The notes: a model not told the origin generated them from the sequence alone. Shown: positions 13,430-23,810, numbered from the stretch's first letter. The stretch: 64,000 nt of DNA from Podocnemis expansa (GCA_007922195.1 ML681994.1:52201408-52265407); one strand, 5' to 3'. Made by a program: numbers and translations.

Positions 13430-13910
13430 AAAACAAAATCAGAGTATTTATTAACCATACTCAGGACACCTTCTAATTATTACACTAAATAGATTGATCT
13501 CTTTGATTCGATCACTGTAAGGCATGTTTTCTAATCTTTTCCCCATTCTCATGGCTCTTCTCTGAGCCTTCTCCAATTTACCAAGATCTTTCCTGAACTG
13601 TGGACACGAAAACAACACAGTATACCAGCAGCTGTTACACAAGTTCCAAATACAGAGGTAAAATAACCTCTCTCCTCCTACTCAAGATTCTTATTTATGC
13701 ATCCTACAATCACATTAGCTTTACTGGCCCCAGTATCATGATGGGAACTCATTTAGCTGGTTGCCTATCACGATCCCCAGACCTTTTTCAGAGTCACTGC
13801 TTTCCAGGATAGAGTTCCTATCCTATACATATGGCCTACGTTCTTTGTTTCTACATGTATATATTAAAATGCACATCACTTGCTTGCCTAGGCTTCCATA
13901 AAATTCTGGA
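13430..13910 (-). mobile_element. Old CR1-type LINE fragment, right part
   Basis: Continuation of the fragment at 12165-12465. On the minus strand a short frame at 13642-13451 still reads like a LINE RT tail (LEKAQRRAMRM, YSDRIKEINLFSV). It is more diverged than the plus-strand copy between the two parts, so it is older. Confidence 0.65.
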
Positions 13911-15019
13911 TTTGTACCTATCATGGGCTCTGAGCCTCAGCTACTACACCCACAGTGGCAGGAAGCTGCCATTATAATGTGCATGTATACACAAACTGCT
14001 GGGGGATATAATGGGGAGTATAAGAGGGATTGTAAGAACCTTCAATTCTCTTATTAGAGCAAGCACAGTCCAGATCCACAAGTCTCCTGTCCCCAAGCAC
14101 AGTCCAGCAAAGGCCTTGCAAAATCATTCAGATGTTTGGAAGACACATTTTGCCTTTGTTCACTGGCATGATTCATCTGGAGAGAAAGGTAATTCAAAAA
14201 CCCTACATCTTCACAGATCACAGCTTCCAAAAACAGTTATTCCACTCTCTTCCCCTATATTTTTCTTGACTGTTTTACATTTTTTAAGTGAATCTCTAAT
14301 GAAGAATAATAGTCCAGGATGACAAGGGTGAATTATATTATATGGCACTTAATGGAAAAGTTGTCTTACAGGGAGGGATAAAGTTGTTGATCCTTCCTGG
14401 AGTTACCTTGACTGTTTAATACCTTTGTGCAATAAGTCCTGAGTTAATAAATTGCCAACACTGGATCAACGGTTGATAAATGGAACTGGTGGGACACTTT
14501 TGCTTCTTGTAAGAGATACTAATGGCTTTGTAGGCCCAGGCAGAAAGGGAGAGACAAAAAGGTGCAACTCAGCAGCTACCAACCTGTGCCCTAGGGCTGA
14601 AAGTGGCCGGGGGGGGGTTCAAAGTGGCCCACAGTTCCCTGCTTGAGGGGTCCAGAAGGGGTCCACTGCCTAAGGACTCAAGCATTTCTGCAGGCTAAAA
14701 GACTAGTGCAGGCTCCTTGCTGCTGCCAGGGGATGGGAGATCAGCAAGCACCTCCCCATCTGTAGCAGGGAACACTATAGCTAGTGGGGTCCCTGTTGGA
14801 GACACAGGAAGGGGAGTACTGATCTTCCTTCTCCCTGGCTGTAGAAGGGAGCCACTGCTTAGGGACCCAGGTGGAACACAAAATGTGCAGTTTTCCTGCT
14901 GCAGCCAGAGAGATGAGTCTCCTTGCTAACTCCTTAATAACTGAAGGTGTGGGGATCTGCTGACAAAGACTGGTGGCCATTCAGGGATGTAAAAATGATA
15001 CCTGTGGCCCTCGAGCCAA
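13911..15019. other. TPH2 intron 4, unassigned; G-rich repeat body possible after 14560
   Basis: No coding evidence. The G-rich part 14560-15019 may be the body of a DNA element whose right end is at 15044. Confidence 0.4.
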
Positions 15020-15044
15020 AAAGGTTGAGAACCACTGGTATAAC
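15020..15044. mobile_element. hAT-type terminus without a recognised partner end
   Basis: The stretch ends AAGGTTGAGAACCACTG, the same type of terminus as the hAT elements at 42246-42812. I could not find its left end with confidence; the G-rich DNA at about 14560-15020 may be its body. Confidence 0.35.
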
Positions 15045-15130
15045 TAGTTTGTTGTGACTCAAGAGTTTGTCATGTGTAGCAAAATTCTGGTCCTGTTAAC
15101 TGATTAACAAGACTGGTCTTGAACTCAGAA

Positions 15131-15940
15131 GATATGTCTATACGTCATAGTAAGCCCAGCATTAGTGGAATTTGAGTTAGCTGACCCTGGGTTTGTTAAC
15201 CCAGTGTTTGAGCAACTACACTCGTTTGTAATCCCAAGAAAGGGAGTATTGAATCTTGGACCTCAATCTGGGACTCCAGCATCTACACCAGTGGTCCCCA
15301 AACTTTCTGTTGTGGCCCCTTTACTAATAATGGTATCTATCCATTTATCCCCATGCTCTTGGGAGCTGTGCCCACAGTCAGGAGCCAGGGGCAGAACTGA
15401 GGCTGCAGCCCAAGAGCTGGAAACTGTGGCCAAGGCCAGGGCAGAGGCAAGAAGCAGAGCAGGAATAGGCAGGGCTCCCTCTCCATCCCCATGGGGGCTC
15501 CCCTGGTCCCCACGAACATTCCTGCACACCTGCCTGGTTGGCATAATTTGGGGACCACTGAGCTATACTGTATTATGCGGAGCCAAGCTTCACCTATATT
15601 CCAGACTTCCCAGTGCCCTCCCAAAATGTGGTCAGCTCTATCCCTTTATTACAGTGTGGGAAAACTTGTGTCCATTAAATTCGAATGTCCAGAGGACAAA
15701 AAAATCATTCCATTGGATTGTGGGATACTTTTTGTGAGTCCAGTGGGGTGAGTCCAGCATCTACAATGAAAAGTGATAGGCTTGAATCCTGGGTCCCCCC
15801 ACCATAACTCAGGCTCAAACCTTACACCCCAATGGTCTTGAGTCCAAGTCCTGGGTTAGAACAATGTGTGCAGATAAAAGTGAGGCCAGGCTTGAGCCCG
15901 AGTTTGAACCCTTAGACTTACACTGCAGGGTGGACAAATC
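15131..15940. mobile_element. MITE-like DNA element carrying a hAT insertion
   Basis: The ends are imperfect inverted repeats (left ATATGTCTATACGTCATAGT; right, reversed, GATTTGTCCACCCTGCAGTG). The inside has the repeated phrases typical of such elements (CAGCATCTACA, GGACCTCAATCTGGG). There is no transposase. Family not assigned. Confidence 0.5.
15289..15560. mobile_element. hAT MITE nested in the MITE-like element
   Basis: Starts CAGTGGTCCCCAAACTTT and ends AATTTGGGGACCACTG, a clear inverted repeat. The flanks ATCTACAC (15281-15288) and AGCTATAC (15561-15568) agree at 6 of 8 positions, consistent with a decayed 8-bp duplication. Confidence 0.8.
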
Positions 15941-16061
15941 CACAGTCACTGCGTGCTGTCCCTGTGTTGGGGTAGTTCTCCCTAGTCCTTTAAGGCTCCC
16001 GTATGGCTCCTTTAAACCACCACAGAGGGAGCAAAATAGTGGCCAGTAATAGTTTATAGTT

Positions 16062-16205
16062 CCAAAAGGGCAGCTTTGTTAGTCTAGTTCAGCAAAAGCA
16101 GCAAGGAGTCCTGTGGCACTTAAAGACTAACAGATTTATTTATCGCATGAGCTTTCGATAAATCTGTTAGTCTTTAAGTGCCACCTGACTCCTTGCTTGT
16201 TTTAA
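16062..16205. repeat. Fold-back relic of a Penelope-like element
   Basis: Two arms of about 43 bp, 16101-16145 and 16156-16198, are inverse complements (left GGCACTTAAAGACTAACAG; right CTGTTAGTCTTTAAGTGCC) around the short loop CATGAGCTTT. The arm sequence is the terminal repeat of the Penelope-like element at 59169-61022. No coding sequence remains. Confidence 0.75.
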
Positions 16206-17890
16206 AAGTTTCTAGGTGTCCAACAGCAAGTTTTTTCAACTCTAAGTCCTAACATTCTGGGACTCATGAGTGTGGTGTAATTAATGCCTACCCGAGTTCT
16301 CTAATGTGTAACTCATACTCTGCTTTCATGTCAAGCATATGTCTTTTTTATGGTCTATAAAAGTAAAGACAAGTTTCTACAGATCACCCAAGTACGCAGT
16401 GAAGGCATCAGCTCGAAATATAAAAACCATTACATGGCCCATCACAATCATCCCGGTGAGGCTGAAAGAAGCCCTATTAAGATTGAAATGCTTCTATCTC
16501 CAAAGATATTGTTAGTAATCTGCAGATTTGGGAGCTTCTGAAGACACAGACTCTTGCTCTTGACTGTGACAATAAGTGCACAAAATAACTGGGGATTTGG
16601 TAAATGGTCCCATACATTCAAGCAGCTCACAGTAGTGGGCAGGCTGCTGTAAACTGAACCAGATGTCAAGGGATTCCTGGGACTGACACAACAGCCAGGG
16701 ATCAGCAAAGCACAAGGAAGCCCTGGTAACACCTGGCCATTCCTCATCCTCTTCTGTAACACAGGTAACTGGGAGAAGCTGACCCAGGACCTGGGATGCT
16801 GTGTCTATGTCCCTAGAAGACCCTCTGCTACACTGAGTTGACCCTTTCACAGTATAGGGCCAATCTGCACCCAAGCCACAAAGCAGAGCAGCCTCAATAC
16901 ATGAGAAAGTCCACAACAGCTCCAGAGCCTGACTCTGAATGACAGCTAGTAACCTGTGAAACAGCCATTTTCCCCCCATCTATAAATGCTTTGAGTGTAT
17001 ATGATGTAAATGTATTTTCCCCATTACTCTCCCAATTACTGCTCTGTTTCCCCTCCTTCTCTCCATTACTTTTCTGTATCCCCTCTCCTCATTCTGAAAA
17101 CCAAAACAGAAGCAGGCCAACCAAATTACTTGTGGACAGTGGTTGGTTCTTGCATTCACTTTGACGACTGCCAGTCTACCATAGCAAAGAAAATACATTT
17201 GATATAAGCAGGTGAATTTCTCCTAGCAGCTTATCATCATAGTTCGTTCTGACTGTATTAACAGGGAGATGTAAGGTCTCTTAGGCTAAGCATATGTTAA
17301 AGCAAACCAACAGAAAATTAAAACAAATACAAGGCTCATATTCTTTAGCTTTTGATTTGGAATATTTTGGCATTACATGGACATGTGTGTGAATATGGAC
17401 ACACACACTGTCATTGAATTCAGAAAGCACAATAAGAAACCTATCCATGCACTGTATTCATGCTAAGATTGGAGTGTGCAATGTTGTTGTACCTTGTAAC
17501 TATCCTCTTGTTAGAGGGCAAGCATCATTCAAAAGCTCTTTCTCATAGACCCACACAGGTACGAGGTTTTATGCATGTCCATATTCTTTGATTTGTAGCA
17601 GAGAGCCTATTTTAACAATAACCCAAACTGTTCAGAATATCTACCCTTTATCTATTTTTTAAAGACAAATACAATGTATAAATGGGAATCAAAATTAAGG
17701 CCATTTAAGGTGCCAAAAAAATGGAAACCATCAAAATTGCTAATTATTTTGAAAATTTTTGCTATGGTACTTATAATTTGACTGGGTAAATACTAAAATA
17801 ATTATCTCCAAAGCTATTTTTAAATTCTGTTGTAGGTAGCAAACAATCCTGAAACTAGGCATCACAATCCAATAAAACAGTGGCTTTTTT
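16206..17890. other. TPH2 intron 4, no feature recognised
   Basis: Unique-looking DNA. Overlapping open frames near 16450-16980 on the minus strand have no recognisable domain. Confidence 0.5.
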
Positions 17891-17901
17891 TCCACACTTA
17901 C

Positions 17902-18002
17902 TGGGTGATCTGCATCCAGCTCAGAACCATACATTAGAACTCTCTGCGAGCATTTGTCTAATTCAGCAATCTTCCTAGGAAACCAGGGAACGCAATCAAG
18001 TT
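17902..18002 (-). CDS. TPH2: TPH2 coding exon 4
   Basis: A 101-bp exon that completes a split Glu codon and then encodes 33 residues: [24 protein letters not shown] and [17 protein letters not shown] marks the start of the catalytic domain in this family, and [10 protein letters not shown] is nearly invariant in TPH proteins. The acceptor (TACAG) and donor (GTAAGT) are both consensus. It is separated from exon 3 by an intron of only 99 bp (18003-18101), whereas the other complete introns of the gene here are 4.9 to 9.3 kb. Confidence 0.97.
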
Positions 18003-18101
18003 CTGTATAAAAAAAAGTGTATGAATTGAAAATATTATAAAGTAAGACTCTTGTAGTTCTTAAGTGAAAAGCTTACTAATTTCTAAATAAAGCAGCCCTA
18101 C

Positions 18102-18285
18102 CTTCCTCATCAGTCCAGATGTTTTCTGGTGGATTAAGAGTTACGATGTTAGTTTGAAACTTTAGCAACTGAATTAGCTCATTAAATTCCTTCTTACTAC
18201 AGTCACAGTCCACGAAAATTTCTACTTCTGAATTCCTCCTCCTGGATTTTCTTGATTCAATGTGAACCATCCTCACATGCTTTTC
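18102..18285 (-). CDS. TPH2: TPH2 coding exon 3
   Basis: A 184-bp exon encoding the second half of the regulatory ACT-like domain: [17 protein letters not shown], then [33 protein letters not shown] and [11 protein letters not shown], ending one base into the next codon. [11 protein letters not shown] and LNPPENIWT are diagnostic for tryptophan and phenylalanine hydroxylases, and the overall residue choice is that of TPH2. The minus-strand acceptor is CCACAG and the donor is GTAGGG, a usable but weaker donor than the others. The 184-bp length equals the family's exon 3. Confidence 0.97.
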
Positions 18286-18289
18286 CTGT

Positions 18290-19350
18290 GGGAAGATGAA
18301 ACATTGGACTCTCTATATAAGCAAACAATACGATTGGTGGCATGAATTTCTGTGAAATAAATTGCAAAAGTAACAGAAATTTACATTAAAAATACACAGC
18401 CTATACCTAAATGCATAACCAGTGATTTGTAGCAGGTTAAAAAAAACGCTGCTAGCTTAATGGAAAAATTGTTTTTTCCCATTAGATGACTATGATAATA
18501 TTATTAATTCACAGAGGAACTAAATGTGATTTTCTAAGGCCATTTTCTATACAGGATATTGTTAGTTGTTTTAAAAATTATAATGCAATGCAACACTGAT
18601 TTCAGAAGTAGCTATGAAATATTCAGAATGCAGCCAGAGTTAATTTCAGCCTATTTTAGTTTTTCCAGCTAAAAACACAATTGGTACAAGAAGCAGCACA
18701 TTTATTCAACCTCTCTATTCACAAGCTAACAGAGAACATTTATTTGTGATGATAATTATATTTCATTTGTCATCTATCTTCTTTGTGCTAATTATGAATG
18801 ACCTGGAATAGGAGAAACAAAATGAAAGTCCAGACTGAATGATCATCTAGAAGAATGATCCTGGTATGATCTACAACCCTCAGTGAATACGGCTGTCAAA
18901 ATGGCTTAATCATTAATGATGCCTTCCTGTGGTAGAACTCTCCCACCACAACAGCTGCCCTCCTAATGGGTGTCAGGAGGAGACTGAAAAGCATTCATAA
19001 TGATTTCTGCTTTTGCACGAGGCACAACCTGTTAACCAATCCATTACATTTGACTCCCTCCTCGCCCATTAAAAGATGCCAAATGTGACAAGATCTAGCT
19101 ATACACTGGGCCACAATGATTTATGTATTTTCATTTTGGGTGAAATTCACCCCAGGGCAAAGGGCCAAGTATGAATTTCTGACAGTGCTATTAACCTTCA
19201 GGGGCTTGAGTAGCCAATAGCTTTTCCTCTGGCCTCCTGTATAGGGGGTATGTTTCGCCCTTGGTTAATATGTTTTCATGCAAAACTTATGTTCAAAATA
19301 AGAGAAGTTTCCATCCTGATTACTTGTTGTAAACTCAATAAGATACTTCA
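18290..19350. other. TPH2 intron 2 beside exon 3, no feature recognised
   Basis: A+T-rich, with no element or frame worth naming. Confidence 0.55.
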
Positions 19351-19354
19351 GTTC

Positions 19355-19530
19355 ATGTATTCTGCAGTGAACGAATACCTGCACTGGCAGTCAAGTATCA
19401 CGTATGCTGGTAGTGAATACGTACCTGCATTGGTAGTCCCATATCATGTATTCTGATAGTGAATGCATGTCCACGTTGGTGTTCATATATTATGTACTGA
19501 ATGTACCCATTTGCATCAGTGGCATTTTCC
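19355..19530. repeat. Minisatellite, 45/46-bp unit, about 3.7 copies
   Basis: Units start at 19355, 19400, 19446 and 19492. Each begins ATGTATTCTG or a close variant, then TAGTGAAT, then ACCTGCATTGGTAGT or a variant, then TATC. The spacings are 45, 46 and 46 bp. The copies have diverged by several substitutions each. It lies in TPH2 intron 2, just outside the young LTR retrotransposon. Confidence 0.75.
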
Positions 19531-19752
19531 GTGGCACTATACCACTATCACATTACAGCCTCACTTCGGTAAACTGATCATGCATAGATCGCCTGCCGTG
19601 TTAGCAATGTGCCCATATGCAATCACCTGCATCAGAGCCTTAGCGCGTATTAGTTTTTCTTCACCCACATTCTCAATGCCCAAGATCCTGAACCAACAAA
19701 ACAGTTTTCATATGCTTAACTTTACACATATGAACAGTCACACTGAAGCCAG

Positions 19753-20910
19753 TGTAAGGGGACTGATAGCCCCTTACTGAGAGTGAATGGGCCTTTTGAC
19801 TGGCCACTCCCGCTTGGAAGCAGGACTGTGAAACAGACAGCCCCAGGGCCAGTGGGAGAGGCCAGTGTCCCAGGATGGCCTGATTGATTGAAAGTGCTCC
19901 CCCGCCCCTGAGCTGAGACTGCAGGCTGGACATGCCTGGGCAAGCCAGTGTGTGTGTGTGGGGCCGAGCTAAGGAGGAAGCACTAAGCAGCCAGCAGCTG
20001 GGAGCCAGAGGACCCAGGAAGGGAGGCCAGGCTGAGCTGATTTGGGCAGAGGAGACCCACAGCAGCTGGACCAGCAGAGAGCCAAGTGGAGCTGAGCAGA
20101 GCAGAGCTGGAGGCAGTGACAGAGCCAGAGGTGCCTGAAGCTGGAGCAGGAGGCCAGAGAAGGAGCCCAAGGTGCTGAGCTCATCTGTGCAGCCCCACAG
20201 CAGGAGGACCAGAGGAGCCCCACTGAACCCGAGCAGCAGCTGGGAGCCGGAGCTGCAGCCATCTGGAGCTGGGTGTGGTGAGCAGCTGGGGAGCAGTGAA
20301 GGGGGGCTGGCGCTGGGAAGAAGGGCCCTGCCCCTGGAGCTTGGGGACACGTGGCCACAGCTGGAGCCTGCATCTGGCCCCCTGGATCATCCAGTCGCAG
20401 CCAGGCCTGGGCAGAGGGCTTGCAACGTGGAGGACAGACTGTGAGACTGTTCCTCAGGCCCCAGAGACTCTGTTTGTAGTGCTCCCACGCCAGGCAGCGG
20501 TGCTGGGGGTTTATTGTTCACCTTTTTCCACTTTTTTCTATTTTCTTATTGGGTTATTCTTTTTATTTCTGTATGCTTAAATAAATTGTATATAGCGTAT
20601 ATAGTAACTGGTGGGCCAGAAAAGTGGTCAGTGTGGTCAGCACCCCGGAGTGGGGACACCCTAGCCCTGTCCTGAGAGACCACGATAAGAGTGGGGGTCG
20701 AGCCCCCAGGAATCCTGGGGCCCAGCCTTGTCGGGGTTACAGAGACTCCTCCAAACAGGAGATTGGGAGGTGAGCCTTTGAGGTCAGGCAGGCCTTGAGG
20801 TAAAGGAAGTGGGAGCAGGGACTCAGATCCTTTTGCTACCCACCTTCACCGGGGTGGTATACAAAGTCTGGGAAGTTCCCCACAAGTGCGGGTCCATCCC
20901 CCCACTTACA
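19753..20910 (+). repeat. 5' LTR of the Gypsy-like element
   Basis: 1158 bp. It opens with an inner palindrome: GTAAGGGG (19754-19761), loop ACTGATAG, CCCCTTAC (19770-19777). The middle is G+C-rich with CAG/GAGC runs. Near 20577-20590 is AATAAATTG, a plausible polyadenylation signal, after a T-rich stretch. By eye it differs from the 3' LTR at about 20 positions plus one 2-bp gap, under 2 percent. Confidence 0.92.
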
Positions 20911-21012
20911 TAATTGGCGTCACGAAACAGGATCCTATCCGCATAAACCCACCCCATTGGTTAGCTGGCTTAGTTCTGATAACACGGTCCAGGCCTGTTT
21001 GAGAGTCCTACC

Positions 21013-21531
21013 ATGGCTGGAATTGAAGAACTACAGGCCCAGTTTGCTGAGCTCCAGCGTAGATTCTCAGATCAAGCTGAGGCATTACAACAAGCCAGAA
21101 ATGAACAGAGAGAAGCCCTATCCCTAGCCAAGGCAGTAATAGAGCAGCAGAGGGCAGAAGCTAAAAATCCTCCTTTCATCTATGTGCCATGGGAACGGAA
21201 GGTCGCAGATTTTAGCGGTTTCCCAACTAAACCAGGAGACATTACAGTGGAGGAGTGGATCAAGTCTGTGAGGGCGGCTATGCATGTGCTACGAATACCA
21301 GAGGAAGACTGTATGGACTTCGTTGAGGAACACCTTAAGGGCCAGGCCAAGGCCACAGTGAAGTTCATGGCGCAAGCAGACAAAAAGGATGTTGAAAAAG
21401 TGTTTGAACTCCTCCTAGAAGTGTATGGAGACAAAGTACCTATTGGAACCCGACTAAAGGAGTTCTCAAGAGAAAACAGGAGCCTGGTGAAACTATCCGG
21501 GCATATGCATATGATCTGCAGGAGAAGATAA
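21013..21531 (+). pseudogene. Gag N-terminal part of the Gypsy-like element, frame-broken
   Basis: Begins 103 bp after the left LTR. Residues 1-50 form a heptad-like Gln/Glu/Ala-rich coiled coil (EELQAQFAELQRRF, LQQARNEQREAL). Residues 55-165 look like a Gypsy-type capsid (PWERKVADFSGFP, EEWIKSVRAAMHVLRIPEED, EEHLKGQAKATVKFM), similar in style to the capsid inherited by PNMA and ZCCHC proteins. Past about nucleotide 21480 the frame is wrong: capsid-like sequence continues in another frame, so there is one frameshift. A further in-frame TGA at 21558-21560 separates it from the next frame. Confidence 0.75.
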
Positions 21532-21575
21532 GCAAAGTTGAGCGGCTAGACCCTCATTGAGTTCCAGACCCAGAT

Positions 21576-23810
21576 ATGGCCTTGAAAGAGCAGTTTGTCT
21601 TGGGACTCCAGGATGATTCTCTCCACCGGGAAATGAAAAGGAGGTTTAAGGAGGAGCCTAGTAAGAAGTTCCACGAACTAATGCAGGCTGCTATTACGTG
21701 GTCTGAAGAAGAGGAAGTTCTTGGGAGACAGACAACCAAGGCTAGTACCCGTACACGAACTGGGGCCCTAGTGAATGTAACTACTGGGGAAAGGGCCCAG
21801 CCCCAAACACAGTTAACATTAGAAAGCTTAAATGAAGCAGTCCAGAAACTGACAGCTCAACAAGGGGAGATGCTGAAGATGATGACTGAGATGATGAGAG
21901 GAAAACCCCCCGCTAGCATAACCAAGCATCCCAAGGTGTCAGGATCCCGAAGATCTCCGCTGAAGGATGAGCTGGGAAGGTACATTTGTTACACTTGTGA
22001 AATGCCAGGACATACTAGCCGAGAATGCCCACTGAAAAGGAGACCGGAGTCACAAGCACTTGAAACCAATGGGATGCCAGGGGTGAGTGACCCATCTACA
22101 GTAGAAGGCCAAGCTGTAGTAGAGGGATTCCTAGGCCTGTCCTTGGCAGAAAATCAGTCTGCATACAGTGTTGGAAAGAGCAGTGATGGTGCCAGCATAT
22201 CTATTGACTTCAGTGAGCGAGCATTTGGAGACTGTCTAACTGCTGAAATATGTATAGCAGGGGTGAAGACTAGATGTTTGTTAGATACTGGCTCAGAAGT
22301 CACCACCATTACTGAATCACATTTTCAAAAACATTTGAAGGACAAGGCGCTGCTCATGCACAATACCCAGTTTGTACGTCTAACAGCAGTTAATGGACTG
22401 GCAATCCCAGTGGTGGGATGCCTGGAAGCAGACGTAGAGTACGTGGGCCAGGCACTTCCAAGAAAATGCATCTTCATCCTGAAAGACAATGTCTCTGAAG
22501 GAAGCCATATGAGAGAAGAAGTACCAGGAATTCTAGGAATGAATATTATTGGTGAGTTGAAGGAGCTGCTGTTGCCAGGAACAGGAACCAGGAGAATGAA
22601 GCGACATGGGCACTCTAAAAAAGATGCTGTGCTGAGTAGAGTATTGACTCGAGCTGAGTGGCAGAGTCATTTCCTGGGTTCCACTGGGCAGACTAAAACT
22701 GTTAAGGTGGGGAGAAGACAGACAACAGTTATCACTCCTCAGAGAAGAAAGGTCCCTGGTAAACATTGCTGGGTATCAGGAAATACCAGTGGATGTCCAG
22801 GGCTTATCGAGGTTGCATCTGAGACAAGCCTACCTAATGGCTCACAGGCAGCCAATGTACAGATTAATGCTGTGAAACAAATCGTACAGTCAAATCTCCT
22901 AAATTCAAGTGAGAAAGCTGTGGAGCTGCAACCTCGAAACAGAACTGTAGCAGTTCACTGGCCTGAAGAGGTGGCTCCTCAGGTGCAGGTAACACGTGAA
23001 GGCAATAGAAATGAGCTGCAGGTGACAAGGAGAGAGAGGGGTAAACAAGCCACCCTCTCTCAAGAAAGGTGCAGATGGAGACGACCAGTTCCAGTGCAAG
23101 CAGAGCCCCAGGGGCTGATTACTGCACAGGTGGCTACCTTGAGGGTGTTGCCAGAGAAGCACCAAGAAGTCTGTCCCTCTAAGGATAAGGTCACTGATTT
23201 TGATGACTGTGTCAAAGGTGTCCATAGTAGGCTAAAGACAACATGTGAAGTTGTTCTCAGTACAACTAAAGACACAGCCCAAAGTAAGAAAAGGACTTAC
23301 AATTGCAAGTGTAGGGGGGCTCTCACCAGGTCTGGTGACCACATACTGGTCCATAACCATAGAAACTGGGGGTGCAATAAAATACAGGACCAGTGGGAAT
23401 CAAATCCCCAGATCGTAGTTGATCACAACAACCCTGAGTTGCCAGTTTACACTATCCAGCCTCAACGAGGAGGCCCTGAGAGGATAGTTCATAGGGACCA
23501 GCTAAAACATTGCACCCTTAACCCAGTGAGGGAGCATATGACATGTAAGCCAGCATGCCAGGAGGAGCCTGAAGCCAATGGGGGGATAGTTCTAGTCCCA
23601 CAAACTGACTACCTTGTGGACCAGAGTGGGACAACCCCAGACCACAATGGAGATGTTCAGATACCCCAAGCAGACCCAGGGTTACTAGGGCCTAGGGTAG
23701 AAAATGTGGATGATGAACCACCAGTCTTAAGGAGATCCCAGAGGGCGACTAAGGGTGTACCACCTGTTAGATTTAGAGATGGTTATGTTATGAATTCTAT
23801 AAAGTGTTAA
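21576..23810 (+). CDS. 744-codon frame: gag C-terminus, zinc knuckle, protease, integrase C-terminal tail
   Basis: An intact frame of 744 codons. Order: gag C-terminus (residues 1-60); a CCHC zinc knuckle CYTCEMPGHTSREC at 138-151; a retroviral-type aspartic protease with active site LLDTGSEVTTI (DTGS at 237-240) and the typical ILGMNIIGE near 320-330; then about 220 residues of spacer. From about residue 560 there is an integrase C-terminal region (GDHILVHNHRNWGCNKIQDQ at 587-606, VYTIQPQRGGPERIVHRDQL). It ends with the usual pol tail LRRSQRATKGVPP near 725. Reverse transcriptase, RNase H and the integrase core are missing, yet the frame stays open across the junction. The element could only move with enzymes supplied by a relative. 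Confidence 0.85.
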   Translation: MALKEQFVLGLQDDSLHREMKRRFKEEPSKKFHELMQAAITWSEEEEVLGRQTTKASTRTRTGALVNVTTGERAQPQTQLTLESLNEAVQKLTAQQGEMLKMMTEMMRGKPPASITKHPKVSGSRRSPLKDELGRYICYTCEMPGHTSRECPLKRRPESQALETNGMPGVSDPSTVEGQAVVEGFLGLSLAENQSAYSVGKSSDGASISIDFSERAFGDCLTAEICIAGVKTRCLLDTGSEVTTITESHFQKHLKDKALLMHNTQFVRLTAVNGLAIPVVGCLEADVEYVGQALPRKCIFILKDNVSEGSHMREEVPGILGMNIIGELKELLLPGTGTRRMKRHGHSKKDAVLSRVLTRAEWQSHFLGSTGQTKTVKVGRRQTTVITPQRRKVPGKHCWVSGNTSGCPGLIEVASETSLPNGSQAANVQINAVKQIVQSNLLNSSEKAVELQPRNRTVAVHWPEEVAPQVQVTREGNRNELQVTRRERGKQATLSQERCRWRRPVPVQAEPQGLITAQVATLRVLPEKHQEVCPSKDKVTDFDDCVKGVHSRLKTTCEVVLSTTKDTAQSKKRTYNCKCRGALTRSGDHILVHNHRNWGCNKIQDQWESNPQIVVDHNNPELPVYTIQPQRGGPERIVHRDQLKHCTLNPVREHMTCKPACQEEPEANGGIVLVPQTDYLVDQSGTTPDHNGDVQIPQADPGLLGPRVENVDDEPPVLRRSQRATKGVPPVRFRDGYVMNSIKC

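Noticed and set aside
15165..15737. 190-codon frame on the plus strand.
   Set aside because: It crosses the boundaries of a nested hAT element inside a MITE-like element, so it cannot be a conserved gene.
16448..16979. Overlapping minus-strand frames of 104 and 155 codons in TPH2 intron 4.
   Set aside because: No recognisable domain, no splice support, and they overlap each other in different frames. Left as unassigned intron.
19355..19530. A CRISPR-like array.
   Set aside because: The repeats are direct, contiguous and diverged with no spacers, in a vertebrate intron. It is a minisatellite.
19673..20350. Long antisense frames (up to 225 codons) in the LTRs at 19.7-20.4 and 23.9-24.6 kb.
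   Set aside because: They occur in both LTR copies because the LTRs are G+C-rich and CAG-repetitive. No domain, no start context, and they run antisense to the element.
21013..23810. A domesticated host gene derived from gag.
   Set aside because: It is flanked by near-identical LTRs and a target duplication and carries a gag frameshift, so it is a recent retrotransposon copy rather than a host gene.
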